A stretch of DNA of 64,000 bases, taken from the NCBI GenBank assembly GCA_002311385.1, contig DCAE01000109.1:300524-364523 (forward strand), read 5' to 3'. A program made the position numbers and the translations under genes. A model generated the notes under the pieces. It saw nothing but the letters and a program-made list of their open reading frames with translations. It had not been told where the DNA came from and searched no databases. The stretch's first letter is position 1. The number at the start of each line of letters is the position of its first letter. The stretch is from Dehalococcoidia bacterium UBA1141 (GTDB lineage Bacteria > Chloroflexota > Dehalococcoidia > Lucifugimonadales > UBA3495). Below, in pieces: positions 1 to 8,473 of this stretch.

Positions 1-28
1 ATGCACGACTAGAGTAATGCACGACTAA
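1..28. repeat. Two direct copies of a 12-base repeat at the window edge
   Basis: An 11-base identity (ATGCACGACTA) occurs at 1-11 and 17-27. The unit spacing is 16 bases, and the array may continue left of the window. I cannot assign a function. Confidence 0.4.
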
Positions 29-111
29 TGTAGCTCATTAGCCTCTGCCTAATCACCGATGGAAACCAATCTTTAGGGTCTGAGGCGAAACAAGAATCGG
101 AATTGGCATTT

Positions 112-169
112 AAAGCCCGGCCCGGTGGTCCAACGGCGGTTGCCGGAGGCCCCACGGGCCGGGCTTTTT
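112..169 (+). terminator. Strong GC-rich stem-loop with T run, just upstream of the dUTPase gene
   Basis: Bases 112-124 pair perfectly with 155-167 (13 bp, core GCCCGGCCCG/CGGGCCGGGC) and are followed by a short T run at 165-169. It ends only 19 bases before the ATG at 189. It may terminate a transcript entering from the left or act as an attenuator for the gene that follows. The A run on the left arm means it could also work in the other direction. Confidence 0.7.
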
Positions 170-188
170 GAAAGCGCAGGGAGTCTAG

Positions 189-710
189 ATGAACGGCAAC
201 CCTTTGGACCGGGAGTCCATCGGCAGGCTCATCCACGATAATCCTCCCTTGGTGGAGGACTTCCCCTCTTTGGAACAGCAACTGCAACCCAACGGCTTCG
301 ACCTTTCTCTGAAGCAAGTCAGCGCTCTGGTCTCTCCCGGCAGCATCGGATCCGACACTGCCGACAGAGAGTTATCGGAACTGGAAAACCTGGAGTTCGA
401 GCCGGACGGCTGGCTGCGACTCAACCCAGGCGCATACTTGATAACATTCAATGAGGTAGTGAACCTGCCCTTGGACCTTATGGCCTTGGGACGCCCTCGT
501 TCCAGCCTATTGCGTAGCGGTGTCAGCGTCCACACTGCAGTCTGGGACTCCGGGTACCGAGGCCGCTCCCAATCGTTGCTGGTTGTTTACCATCCCGGTG
601 GGTACCGCGTGCAGAGGGACGCCAGGCTGATGCAGTTGGTATTTTTCCAGCTATCCGGGGCAGTTAGCCAAGGCTACCAAGGCCGGTTCCAAAGCGAGAA
701 CATTGGCTGA
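189..710 (+). CDS. dUTPase / dCTP deaminase family protein
   Basis: This is a 173-residue trimeric dUTPase/Dcd-fold protein that would act in pyrimidine nucleotide pools, keeping uracil out of DNA or making dUMP. Residues about 101-125 carry the family signature (GRPRSSLLRSGV, then VHTAVWDSGYRGRS), the substrate-binding Ser-Ser and Gly-rich turn. A C-terminal GYQGRFQSE resembles the closing Gly-rich tail of Dcd/dUTPase. The N-terminus QLQPNGFDLSL matches the usual 'IQPASVDL' strand of Dcd. ATG 189 follows AGGGAG at the right distance. The C-terminus overlaps the TTG start of queG by 8 bases, so the two are probably co-transcribed. Deaminase and triphosphatase activities cannot be separated from sequence alone. 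Confidence 0.85.
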   Translation: MNGNPLDRESIGRLIHDNPPLVEDFPSLEQQLQPNGFDLSLKQVSALVSPGSIGSDTADRELSELENLEFEPDGWLRLNPGAYLITFNEVVNLPLDLMALGRPRSSLLRSGVSVHTAVWDSGYRGRSQSLLVVYHPGGYRVQRDARLMQLVFFQLSGAVSQGYQGRFQSENIG

Positions 711-2007
711 ATCTATACCAGAACGTGTCGCTGCTGTAGCCGGTGCAAGGGTATCGGCAAGCACATCGTCGGATCGAGTTAAATCGGTCATAACCGACTA
801 CGCCCTGGAAATGGGCTTTGATTTGGTGCGGGTGACTTCGGCCCAAGAGTTCAACGAGGACCGCAATGTCGCCCTGAAGCGCATCGACGATGGCCTGATG
901 GATGGCCTTCCATGGTTCAATGAGTCCCGAGTACTTCGCGGGACCTCACCCCAAGAATTGCTCCCCGGTGCTCGCTCGATAATTTGCTTGGCCTTAAATT
1001 ACCTGGAAGAAGGACAGGATTTTGGCAAATCCACCAACCCAACGGGGAAGGTGGCCCGATACGCATGGGGCAGGGACTATCACAAGCTGATAAAGAAGCG
1101 CATGCGGGCTTACGTGGAAGGTCTCCGCATAAAACTGGGGAATGAGTTTGCTGCCCGCTGGTACGTGGACGACGGGCCCATGATGGACCGGGCAGCCGCC
1201 AGCAGGTCCGGATTGGGCTGGTTCGGGAAAAACACGAATATCCTTACCCCCACCCTTGGCTCATGGGTCTTCTTGGGACAGGTAGTCACCGACCTGGAGT
1301 TAGAGCCAGACCAACCGTTGAAAAAGACTTGCGGTAGTTGCGTGCGCTGCATCGACGCATGTCCAACCGGGGCGATTATTGCACCCTACGTGATTGACAA
1401 TGCCCTGTGCATCTCCCATCTCACCATTGAGAACCGGGGCGAGATTCCCTTGGCCCTGCGTCCTCAGATTGGCGACTGGATTTTTGGATGCGACATCTGT
1501 CAGGACGTTTGCCCGGTGAACCATAAAGCTCCTCCCTCACCTACGCTATGGTATAAAGACCAAGTCCGCCAAGACCAAAGGGAAGGCATGGAGGTTCCGG
1601 AGCCACATGGAGAACAGCAAGGCTTCGCAGTGGAGCAGGTGTCAAATCCGGCGAATCAAGAGCGAATCACAACATTGGATTTGATTGATCTACTGGAAAT
1701 GACTGAGGAGACCTACCGACTGCGGTTCCGGGGCACCCCAATCCTCAGGGCCAAAAGGGTCGGGCTGCAGAGGAACGCCTGCGTCGCCTTGGGCAATAAG
1801 AGCGACACTGTTGCTGTTCCCGCACTGCGCCAAGCGTTGGTCGTTGGCGAACCCTTGGTGCGGGGCCACGCTGCTTGGGCATTGGGCAGAATCGGCGGCA
1901 CAGAGGTCTGGGATGCGCTGAACCAAGCTCAAGACAATGAAGGGGACGAAGGCGTCTTGGCAGAGATTGGACAGGCCCTAACGGGCTTTAATCTAAACAA
2001 CCGATGA
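703..2007 (+). CDS. queG: Epoxyqueuosine reductase QueG with C-terminal HEAT-type repeats
   Basis: This is the last step of queuosine synthesis in tRNA: cobalamin- and Fe-S-dependent reduction of epoxyqueuosine. Two ferredoxin-type clusters are visible: CGSCVRCIDACPTG near residue 210 and CDICQDVCPVN near 265. The N-terminal Cbl-binding region carries YVDDGPMMDRAAA and GLGWFGKN. The C-terminal 100 residues contain HEAT-like helices (RNACVALGN, RGHAAWALGRIGG), as in many QueG proteins of about 380-430 residues. The start used is TTG 703, which overlaps the upstream stop. A later start near residue 30 is possible because the first 25 residues look unstructured. No other queuosine genes are nearby. 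Confidence 0.93.
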   Translation: MAESIPERVAAVAGARVSASTSSDRVKSVITDYALEMGFDLVRVTSAQEFNEDRNVALKRIDDGLMDGLPWFNESRVLRGTSPQELLPGARSIICLALNYLEEGQDFGKSTNPTGKVARYAWGRDYHKLIKKRMRAYVEGLRIKLGNEFAARWYVDDGPMMDRAAASRSGLGWFGKNTNILTPTLGSWVFLGQVVTDLELEPDQPLKKTCGSCVRCIDACPTGAIIAPYVIDNALCISHLTIENRGEIPLALRPQIGDWIFGCDICQDVCPVNHKAPPSPTLWYKDQVRQDQREGMEVPEPHGEQQGFAVEQVSNPANQERITTLDLIDLLEMTEETYRLRFRGTPILRAKRVGLQRNACVALGNKSDTVAVPALRQALVVGEPLVRGHAAWALGRIGGTEVWDALNQAQDNEGDEGVLAEIGQALTGFNLNNR

Positions 2008-2062
2008 AATGGCCTCAATCCAGAGCAAGAACGCACCTGACGCTCTCCGGCAGAGGCGGTGG

Positions 2063-2647
2063 CTAGGAAGCTGGTGTTGAGTTGCTTCGGTTTGGCGCTA
2101 CGTTCGCCTGAGGCGGTGCTGGCGCGACTCTAGTTGGTCCTCGCTTTCTTCTGCGGCGGGGCGAATCTTGAGGCGGGGCTAACGTCCCTCTCTTGTGGTC
2201 CTTGCCAAACTTGAGCTTCTTCATCTCCTCTTCAATAAGTAAGAAATCGCTCTTGGGCAAGAGGTGCAAGTTCCCTTGGAACGCCATGTACCAGTTCTCC
2301 GGAGCCCAACGCTTGACGTAGTCCAAACGAGGAGCAAGAAGGTTGGCGTCTATGTACTGGTGGTCGTCAAGGACGACTTCGGGCTTTATCTTGATTTGAT
2401 AAGGCCACTCGGCGCGACCTTCTTTCTCCCAAACCTCTTCAGCCTCCTCAAAATAGGAAGATGTGGCAGTTGCAGTTGCAGTGAAGTACCGGTCAACGGA
2501 CACATAGAAGAGCACTCGATCACCGTTCTCGATCCGCTGAATCTTGCGCCGGTGTTGAGACTTCAACCCCTGTTTGGTGAACCCCAGCTTCTCCGTAATC
2601 CGGAAATTGTTGGGGTTGCTGATAATCATCCAAAAATTGTGGGCCAT
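2063..2647 (-). CDS. EVE-domain protein
   Basis: This 194-residue protein has an EVE (PUA-like) domain over residues 1-145. It starts MAHNFWMIISNP with the conserved aromatic cage region, then GDRVLFYVS and PRLDYVKRWAPENWYMAFQGNLHLL. EVE domains bind modified bases in DNA or RNA. In bacteria they are linked to restriction-like defence or RNA modification, but no partner gene lies alongside here. The last 45 residues are Pro/Arg-rich and low complexity and are probably disordered. ATG 2647 follows GAGGTAGGA. It is divergent from the thiolase-like gene. Confidence 0.85.
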   Translation of the reverse strand: MAHNFWMIISNPNNFRITEKLGFTKQGLKSQHRRKIQRIENGDRVLFYVSVDRYFTATATATSSYFEEAEEVWEKEGRAEWPYQIKIKPEVVLDDHQYIDANLLAPRLDYVKRWAPENWYMAFQGNLHLLPKSDFLLIEEEMKKLKFGKDHKRGTLAPPQDSPRRRRKRGPTRVAPAPPQANVAPNRSNSTPAS

Positions 2648-2980
2648 TCCTACCTCTGATGCGATTCAGCCAGGCGATTGGCCGTAGATTAACTCGGATT
2701 AATTCGCATCTACATCATCACGAAAACTGATTATAACTATTGTAACACTTGTATATCGCCGGGAAAGAGTGATTTTTTCAATAATTCTCAACCAAAAGTA
2801 TCATAACCAAATCAATTCTCGCTTGCCGAAAACGTGCCTGATTCAGCTTGTCTGGCCTACGGAAATTGGTGTAACATCATGCTAGCTTGAACTGCAAACG
2901 GCCAATCACCCGGTTATCAGCCGAGACTCGGTTATCAGCCAAGATCCGGTTGTCTGTAAGAAATTAGGGAGGAAACAACC
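2648..2980. promoter_or_regulatory. Divergent intergenic region with 18-base tandem repeat
   Basis: This region separates the EVE gene (minus) from the thiolase-like gene (plus). Its left part is AT-rich. At 2911-2928 and 2929-2946 there are two adjacent copies of an 18-base unit (CGGTTATCAGCC then variable), followed by a degenerate third at 2947. The repeats end about 25 bases before ATG 2981 and could be a regulator binding array. No ORF here is convincing. Confidence 0.4.
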
Positions 2981-4156
2981 ATGGCATCCAGCGCCTCCAA
3001 AGAACGTGATATTGCGATCGTCGGTGTGGCCGAGTCGGACGAGATGGGCACCGTCCCCAACAAGTCCTCCTTGCAGCATCACGGCGAAGCGGCACACAAT
3101 GCCTTGGAAGACGCCGGTCTGTCAAAGAACGACGTAGATGGGCTGTTCACCGCCGGTTTTTCCACCTTGGCCACCGCCGAGTACTTGGGCATTCATCCCG
3201 AGTTCACCGATAACACATCGGTTGGCGGCTCCTCATTCGTGATACACGTTGCCCATGCCATAGCGGCCATCCGGGCGGGATATTGCGAAGTGGCCTTGAT
3301 TACCCATGGCCAAGCAGGCCGTTCCACCAGGGGCCGGGTCCCAATCGACCCCAATCTACCTGCCTCCCAGTATGAGTTCCCTTATGGCCTAATCGGGCCT
3401 CCGGTAAATTATTCCATGGCTTGCGCCCGGTACATGCACGAGTACGGTGAGGACCGCACTCGCCTAGCTCTAGCCGAGATTGCGGTTTCGACCCGGAAAT
3501 GGGCCAACCTGAACCCAAAAGCGGTAATGTATGAAATCCCTATGAGTTTCGACGAATACCATGATTCCCGCTGGGTTTCATGGCCATTTCACCTGCCGGA
3601 TTGCTGCTTGGTGACCGACTCAGGGGCAGCCATCATTGTGACCACCGCCGAGCGGGCCAAGTCCTGCCGCAAGCAACCGGTTTGGGTGTTGGGCGCCAGC
3701 GAAGGCCACGACCACAACATCATAAGCCAGATGACCAACCTCACTTCGTCAATCTCCAGGGAGACCGGGCCGAAGGCTCTGGCGCGGGCCGGGGTTAGCC
3801 ACGACGACATTGACCTGACCATGATTTACGACTCGTTCACCTACACCACTTTGGTCACTCTGGAAGGTCTCGGCTTTTGTAAACCTGGGGAGGGCGCCGA
3901 CTTTGTGGCAGGCCAACGCACTGCACCTGGTGGCGATTTCCCCCTGAACACCAATGGAGGCGGTCTGTCTTATACCCACCCGGGAATGTATGGCAGCTTC
4001 TTGTTGGTGGAGGCGGCGCGGCAACTACGTGGCGAGGCCGGTGACCGGCAGGTGCACCGCAAAGGCACCAGCGACCTCCCACCCAGGATTTCGCTAGTCA
4101 ACGGCACTGGAGGCTCCCTGTCATCCACCGGGACTGTGGTACTGGCGACCGACTAA
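2981..4156 (+). CDS. Thiolase-superfamily protein (SCP-x / Ltp-like), lacking the usual active-site Cys
   Basis: This 391-residue protein has the two-lobed thiolase fold of the sterol-carrier-protein-x/acetyl-CoA acetyltransferase type. The nucleophile region reads TSVGGSSFVIHVAHA, where classical thiolases carry a catalytic Cys, so that residue appears to be absent. C-terminal lobe signatures are MIYDSFTYTT, FPLNTNGGGLSYTHPGMYG and VNGTGGSLSSTGTV. Cys-less members include aldolases such as Ltp2 that work with a DUF35 OB-fold partner; no such partner is visible here. A role in CoA-thioester carbon-carbon chemistry is inferred from the family only. ATG 2981 follows GGGAGGAAAC. Confidence 0.82.
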   Translation: MASSASKERDIAIVGVAESDEMGTVPNKSSLQHHGEAAHNALEDAGLSKNDVDGLFTAGFSTLATAEYLGIHPEFTDNTSVGGSSFVIHVAHAIAAIRAGYCEVALITHGQAGRSTRGRVPIDPNLPASQYEFPYGLIGPPVNYSMACARYMHEYGEDRTRLALAEIAVSTRKWANLNPKAVMYEIPMSFDEYHDSRWVSWPFHLPDCCLVTDSGAAIIVTTAERAKSCRKQPVWVLGASEGHDHNIISQMTNLTSSISRETGPKALARAGVSHDDIDLTMIYDSFTYTTLVTLEGLGFCKPGEGADFVAGQRTAPGGDFPLNTNGGGLSYTHPGMYGSFLLVEAARQLRGEAGDRQVHRKGTSDLPPRISLVNGTGGSLSSTGTVVLATD

Positions 4157-4182
4157 CCTAGATTTCGTCAATATTGATGTGT

Positions 4183-4221
4183 TCGGAATCAGGAGTTGAA
4201 TTCCTCGGCTCCTGACTCCGA
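4183..4221. terminator. Stem-loop downstream of the thiolase-like gene
   Basis: Arms 4183-4195 (TCGGAATCAGGAG) and 4209-4221 (CTCCTGACTCCGA) pair over 13 bp with one mismatch around a 13-base loop. There is no T run, so it may be a processing or weak termination structure 26 bases past the stop codon. Confidence 0.4.
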
Positions 4222-4275
4222 GCCCTTCCCCACAGCTCCGTCCGCTGTCCACTCTCCTTGGTTTTGCTTCAAAAC

Positions 4276-4313
4276 TGTCATTCTGAAAAGCGAAGCGACG
4301 AAGAATCCCCTGA
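4276..4313. repeat. REP-like interspersed element (TCATTCTGA ... GAAGAATC type)
   Basis: The segment contains TCATTCTGA, then GCGAAGCGACGAAGAATC, with ATTCT and AGAAT as inverted ends. This matches a short palindromic motif that I recall recurring between genes in many bacterial genomes. Only one copy is seen in this window. Confidence 0.45.
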
Positions 4314-4734
4314 TCCAACCCGCAAGCAATGATTATGTTTGTACCCTTGGCCATTCGCTGCGCTCAAAATATCAATGATGGGTGTCTTTTGGGGCACAGA
4401 TGGTTGTCTGTTGGGGCGAAATTTTCACTTAGCCCCACCCATGGACTATTAATTGCGGCCTCGAACTCTTGCGACATCCAAGTTCACTGACATTAACCGC
4501 TCGTTCTCCATGCACCGCTGACTTAAAGTACATTTACCTCTTTTGTTTTATTTAATGCAGTTTTGAGTTTTTGATTCGGTCAGTTGGGAAAACGCATAAA
4601 ACGCCTATTTTTGTTTATGTTGCCTAGCAAGGGATTGATTATTGTTGTGCTAGACTCCGTTCGTCACAAATGCTGGGATGGGGATTTTATCAACCATTCC
4701 ACCTTTTTACGCAGAATGCGAAAGGATACGGTAT

Positions 4735-5667
4735 ATGGATCAAGCAATTAGTTCATTCTTACAGCATCTTATTGTCGAAAAGGGTTTCTCGAACAACACA
4801 TCCCAGGCCTATCGCAACGACCTTTCCCAATTTTGGAACTTCTTACAAGAACGCCAGAACGGCAACGGGAATAGTAACGGTAATGGCAACGGCCATTATC
4901 ATTGGGAACTGGTTGACCTGAATACCCTGAACGAGTACATCGTCGACCTGAGGGGCCCCAAGGGATACCGGGACACCACCACCGCTCGCAAGGTTGCTGC
5001 GATTCGTTCATTCTTCGGATTCTTATTTGAGAACGGGTCCATCAACGCCGACCCCACCGAGTCCTTGGGCTCTCCTCGAGTAGGCCGGTCCCTTCCCAAG
5101 TACTTGACCAAAGAGGAAGTCTCCTCATTGCTAACCACTGCCTACGCAACCGGCGGCAACGAAGCACAACGCGACGCCACGATTCTCGAAATGCTCTACG
5201 CCACCGGACTTCGTGTCGGGGAATTGGTTTCCCTGAACGTCATGGACATCGATTTCGAGGAGTCCTATATCCGGTGTTGGGGCAAGGGATCCAAAGAACG
5301 TGTAGTTTACGTCTACCCCAAAGCCATTCGGGAATTGAAAAACTATTTGACGCAGGCACGGGTAGCGCTAATAGGCTCTCGGCGGGCCGAAACGGCCTTG
5401 TTTGTGAACCACCGGGGTGAGCGATTGACCCGCCAATGGGTCTGGAACATCATGAAGAACTACGGCGAAAAGGCGGGCATCCAGCAACGCATCACGCCCC
5501 ACACGTTGCGTCATAGCTTCGCCACTCACCTGCTTCAGAACGGCGCATCCCTGCGCCATGTTCAAGAGCTGTTGGGTCACTCAAGTATTTCCACCACCCA
5601 GGTGTACACCCACGTGACGGGGACTCAATTGCACGAAGAGTTCGAGAAGAGTCATCCCCGCGCTTAA
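4735..5667 (+). CDS. xerC: Tyrosine recombinase, XerC/XerD type
   Basis: This 310-residue site-specific recombinase would resolve chromosome dimers or act as an integrase. The N-terminal SAM-like core-binding domain covers residues 1-85. The catalytic domain follows, with RKVAAIRSFFGFL at the junction, the first Arg in LYATGLRVGELVSL, the active Lys in GKGSKERVV, HTLRHSFATHLLQ (His and Arg), LLGHSSISTTQ (His) and the nucleophile Tyr in VYTHV. Length fits Xer proteins. ATG 4735 is preferred over an upstream ATG at 4678 because AAAGGA lies 8 bases before it and homology starts there. There are no flanking attachment sites or cargo, so a housekeeping Xer role is more likely than mobility; XerC versus XerD cannot be decided. 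Confidence 0.9.
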   Translation: MDQAISSFLQHLIVEKGFSNNTSQAYRNDLSQFWNFLQERQNGNGNSNGNGNGHYHWELVDLNTLNEYIVDLRGPKGYRDTTTARKVAAIRSFFGFLFENGSINADPTESLGSPRVGRSLPKYLTKEEVSSLLTTAYATGGNEAQRDATILEMLYATGLRVGELVSLNVMDIDFEESYIRCWGKGSKERVVYVYPKAIRELKNYLTQARVALIGSRRAETALFVNHRGERLTRQWVWNIMKNYGEKAGIQQRITPHTLRHSFATHLLQNGASLRHVQELLGHSSISTTQVYTHVTGTQLHEEFEKSHPRA

Positions 5668-6008
5668 TTGGTGCGCCTGACATGTATTGGAGCTAGCTTT
5701 AGGGCTAGGCAAGGAGGGAACACGGCTAAGGTTAAATTAAACCTCAGCCGTGTTTTTTATCAGAGCCTCCCTTTGGTTCTCACGGGGTTAATGCTTACAA
5801 GCGCTCGATAGTATTACTTGTGCCGCAACAATGCCTGAGGGCTGTCTTGTTGTAGCTTTAGCCGAGGACCGAAATTCCTGGCAACACCATGCCTACACGC
5901 TGCCTTTTTCCGGCGAGAACTGCTATAGTTAGTCTGTCCACAGTGTAGACCGTGTGACCATTCGGCCTCCCGCCGATGCCATCCCCATCCCTCTTTAGGA
6001 GGTAACCA
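5668..6008. other. Intergenic region: terminator, then promoter region of the 6009 gene
   Basis: It contains the terminator at 5719-5758. A TATAGT-like -10 candidate lies near 5927, and an AGGAGG ribosome site lies just before ATG 6009. Nothing else is recognisable. Confidence 0.4.
5719..5758 (+). terminator. Rho-independent terminator after the Xer recombinase
   Basis: A 15-bp stem (5719-5733 with 5740-5754, one mismatch) is closed by a 6-base loop and continues into a T run to 5758. The core is CACGGCT / AGCCGTG. Confidence 0.88.
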
Positions 6009-6497
6009 ATGCCAGGAAAAGCCCGCCGAGTAGCCTCACGCCAGGCCCAACTCGGTCGTCGCAGAAAACGCCAGCAGAGCAGGCCCGAAGATAGCCAATC
6101 TGCTGTGGCCGAAACCGAGGGTGCGGTCAGCGCGGATTCGCAGGGGGCAGCCGGCCTTCCCGCCATGCCAGAAGCTCCTGAACCGTTGAGCACTGAGTCC
6201 ACAGAGACAGAAACAGACGCCGCTGTATTGCCCGTTGCGGAGTTACCAGTCGCAGACTCTCCAGAAGCACCTGCTCCCGCTCAACGTGCACCCGATCGCC
6301 CAGCCCGGCCTCGCCGACTCAGTCCCGTGGCAGCGGCCAGAGCAGCGGACGGCGAAATGGTCCCGACCCGAGGCGGTGTTAGGGGAAGAAGAGACCGGCT
6401 AATCGCCCAGGTTAACATCGGCGCCGAGATAAGGCGCATACTCGCCATGTCGGGCACCGTGCTGGCCATAATCATAGTTCTGGGAATCGTTCTTTAA
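6009..6497 (+). CDS. Hypothetical tail-anchored protein, Pro/Ala/Glu-rich
   Basis: This is a 162-residue protein that I do not recognise. The N-terminus is very basic (RRRKRQQ). Residues 25-100 are Ala/Pro/Glu-rich low complexity and probably disordered. Residues about 108-140 are Arg-rich. The last 16 residues form a single hydrophobic segment (GTVLAIIIVLGIVL) ending at the C-terminus, so it looks tail-anchored with the bulk in the cytoplasm. AGGAGG precedes ATG 6009. The gene ends 32 bases before uvrC and probably shares its transcript; whether the functions are related is unknown. Confidence 0.7.
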   Translation: MPGKARRVASRQAQLGRRRKRQQSRPEDSQSAVAETEGAVSADSQGAAGLPAMPEAPEPLSTESTETETDAAVLPVAELPVADSPEAPAPAQRAPDRPARPRRLSPVAAARAADGEMVPTRGGVRGRRDRLIAQVNIGAEIRRILAMSGTVLAIIIVLGIVL

Positions 6498-6529
6498 TCA
6501 ATCTGCTTAATTTAGTGAAATAACGGACC

Positions 6530-8473
6530 ATGGCACTGCCCCTCATCGAACAGCGGTTGCAGCTTACCCCTGAGCGCCCCGGCGTTTATATGATGAAGGA
6601 CGTTCGCGGCACTATCTTGTACGTGGGCAAAGCCAGCGTACTGCGTAACCGCGTCCGCACCTACTTCGGCTCACCAAACGGTCAACTCCCCAAGATTCAA
6701 AGGATGATGGGCCTAGTCCACGACTTCGAGTACATCGTCACCGACTCGGAGGCCGAGGCTCTGATCCTGGAAAACACCCTAATCAAGCGTTACCGGCCTC
6801 GTTATAACGCACGCCTGAAAGACGACAAGACCTATCCTTTCTTGAAGATTGACCTCACAGAAGAATTCCCCCGGGTTCAAATAACCCGCAAAGTAGCAAA
6901 AGACGGTGCCCGGTACTTCGGTCCCTTCGCCACCGCCGGTTCGGTGCGCAAGACTATGGACTTGGTCAAACGTCTATTCCCATATCGGTCCTGCACCAAG
7001 AAAATCACCGGCACAGACCCCCGGCCATGCCTGGAATACTACATCAACCGGTGTATTGCGCCGTGCTCCGGCCACGCCAGTTCGGAAGAATACGCGAAGG
7101 TCATCGAGCAGGTGATCCTGTTCATGGAAGGGGATACCGAAGCCGTCACCAGCGACCTGCGGACGAACATGGATCAGGCTGCGGAAAAGTTAGAGTTTGA
7201 ACGCGCCGCTGTCTTGCGAGACCGTATACGTAGCGTGGAGAAGGTTGCGGAAGAACAACGCATTAAGGTCGACTCAAACCCCATCGCCGACATGGATTTG
7301 TTAGCGGTGACCCAAGGCACCAACGAGTCTTGGGTAGAAGTTTTCTTCGTCCGGCATAACAAACTCATCGGCCGAGACCATTTTTTCATGGAAGGGACTC
7401 AAGACGACTCCCCAGGCTTGGTACTGGGCCAGTTCATCAAGCAGTACTACGGTGATGCGCCGGTAATCCCGCCGCATATCTTGGTGCAACACCCATTGGA
7501 AGACGCTGAACTGATAAACGACTGGCTGAGAGAACTCCGGAAAGGAGCGGTCCGCCTGTTCCGCCCACAGCGGGGAGTGCATAAGCAATTGATGGATGTG
7601 GTGGCCGAAAACGCCGTCCAAGGGTTGGCCCAGCATCAAATCAAATGGTTGAACAATGTGGATGCGCTCAACACAGCCATGTCTGAATTGGAAGAAGAGC
7701 TCAGCCTGCCCGCCTCTCCGTACCGCATGGAGTGTTACGACATCTCCCACATTCAAGGGACTAACACCGTGGCAAGTATGGTGGTCTTTGAGGATGGGAA
7801 ACCCAAGACGGCTCACTACCGCCGGTTCAAGATTAAGACAGTCGAAGGGGTGGACGATTTCGAGAGCATGCGGGAAGTGCTGCGCCGCCGCTTCAAGCGA
7901 CTAGCTCAAATACGGGCCTCTCAAAACCGAGCATCCAAACAGCAGGATGAATCTCAAGCACCGCCTGAATCACGGCCCGAATCACAGCCCGAATCACAGC
8001 CTGAGTCACAGCCTGAGTCAAAAGAAAGCGAGATGGACACTTGGGGCATCTTGCCCGATTTGGTCCTCATTGACGGTGGGAAAGGGCAGCTTTCCGCAGC
8101 CTTAGAAGTCCTGTTGGAGTTGGGGATGGACGACATCCCGTTGGCGTCTTTGGCCAAAGAGAACGAATGGCTTTATGTCCCCCACACTCCCGAGCCGATA
8201 ATCCTGCCCAGAGACTCTCAGGGACTGTATTTGGTCCAACGTATGCGCGATGAAGCCCACCGCTTTGCTATAACATTCCACCGTAACCTGCGCAGCAAGA
8301 GCAGCCTGAGTTCGCCCATGGACATGGTGACCGGGATAGGCCCCAAACGAAAACGCATGCTGATGCGCCGTTTCGGCACCCTGCAAGGCATCAAGCAAGC
8401 CTCAGTGGACGACCTCGCCGCCGTCCCGGGCATGACCCGTTCCCTGGCCATGCGCCTCAAGCAAACTATTTAG
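6530..8473 (+). CDS. uvrC: UvrABC excinuclease subunit C
   Basis: This nucleotide-excision-repair nuclease makes both incisions around lesions bound by UvrB. The domains run in order: GIY-YIG (GVYMMKD ... ILYVGKAS, residues 18-40, with ILENTLIKRYRPRYN near 85), a Cys-containing linker (RSCTKKITG ... CLEYYINRCIAPC), a UVR motif (residues 205-240), the RNase H-like C-terminal nuclease (YDISHIQGTNTVASMVVF; PDLVLIDGGKGQLSAA), and helix-hairpin-helix motifs at 600-647. Length is 647 residues against about 590-620 usually. The excess is a low-complexity insert at residues about 460-495 with five PESx units. ATG 6530 is 32 bases after the upstream gene. Confidence 0.97.
   Translation: MALPLIEQRLQLTPERPGVYMMKDVRGTILYVGKASVLRNRVRTYFGSPNGQLPKIQRMMGLVHDFEYIVTDSEAEALILENTLIKRYRPRYNARLKDDKTYPFLKIDLTEEFPRVQITRKVAKDGARYFGPFATAGSVRKTMDLVKRLFPYRSCTKKITGTDPRPCLEYYINRCIAPCSGHASSEEYAKVIEQVILFMEGDTEAVTSDLRTNMDQAAEKLEFERAAVLRDRIRSVEKVAEEQRIKVDSNPIADMDLLAVTQGTNESWVEVFFVRHNKLIGRDHFFMEGTQDDSPGLVLGQFIKQYYGDAPVIPPHILVQHPLEDAELINDWLRELRKGAVRLFRPQRGVHKQLMDVVAENAVQGLAQHQIKWLNNVDALNTAMSELEEELSLPASPYRMECYDISHIQGTNTVASMVVFEDGKPKTAHYRRFKIKTVEGVDDFESMREVLRRRFKRLAQIRASQNRASKQQDESQAPPESRPESQPESQPESQPESKESEMDTWGILPDLVLIDGGKGQLSAALEVLLELGMDDIPLASLAKENEWLYVPHTPEPIILPRDSQGLYLVQRMRDEAHRFAITFHRNLRSKSSLSSPMDMVTGIGPKRKRMLMRRFGTLQGIKQASVDDLAAVPGMTRSLAMRLKQTI
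7964..8023 (+). repeat. Five-copy 12-base tandem repeat inside uvrC
   Basis: Five in-frame 12-base units encode PESR, PESQ, PESQ, PESQ and PESK at UvrC residues 479-498. Units two and three are identical; the others differ at one to three positions. The array lies between two blocks of the RNase H-like nuclease domain, in a predicted surface loop. It is a likely site of copy-number change in frame. Confidence 0.85.

Larger units (their letters stand above)
4157..4734. other. Gene-free region with hairpin and an interspersed repeat; 3' part AT-rich
   Basis: No convincing ORF. It holds the hairpin at 4183-4221, the short interspersed element at 4276-4313, and an AT-rich stretch from about 4520 to 4650 before the recombinase gene. 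Confidence 0.5.

Noticed and set aside
4735..5667. Integrated mobile element around the tyrosine recombinase
   Set aside because: No tRNA target, no direct repeats or cargo; Xer-like signature favours a housekeeping role.
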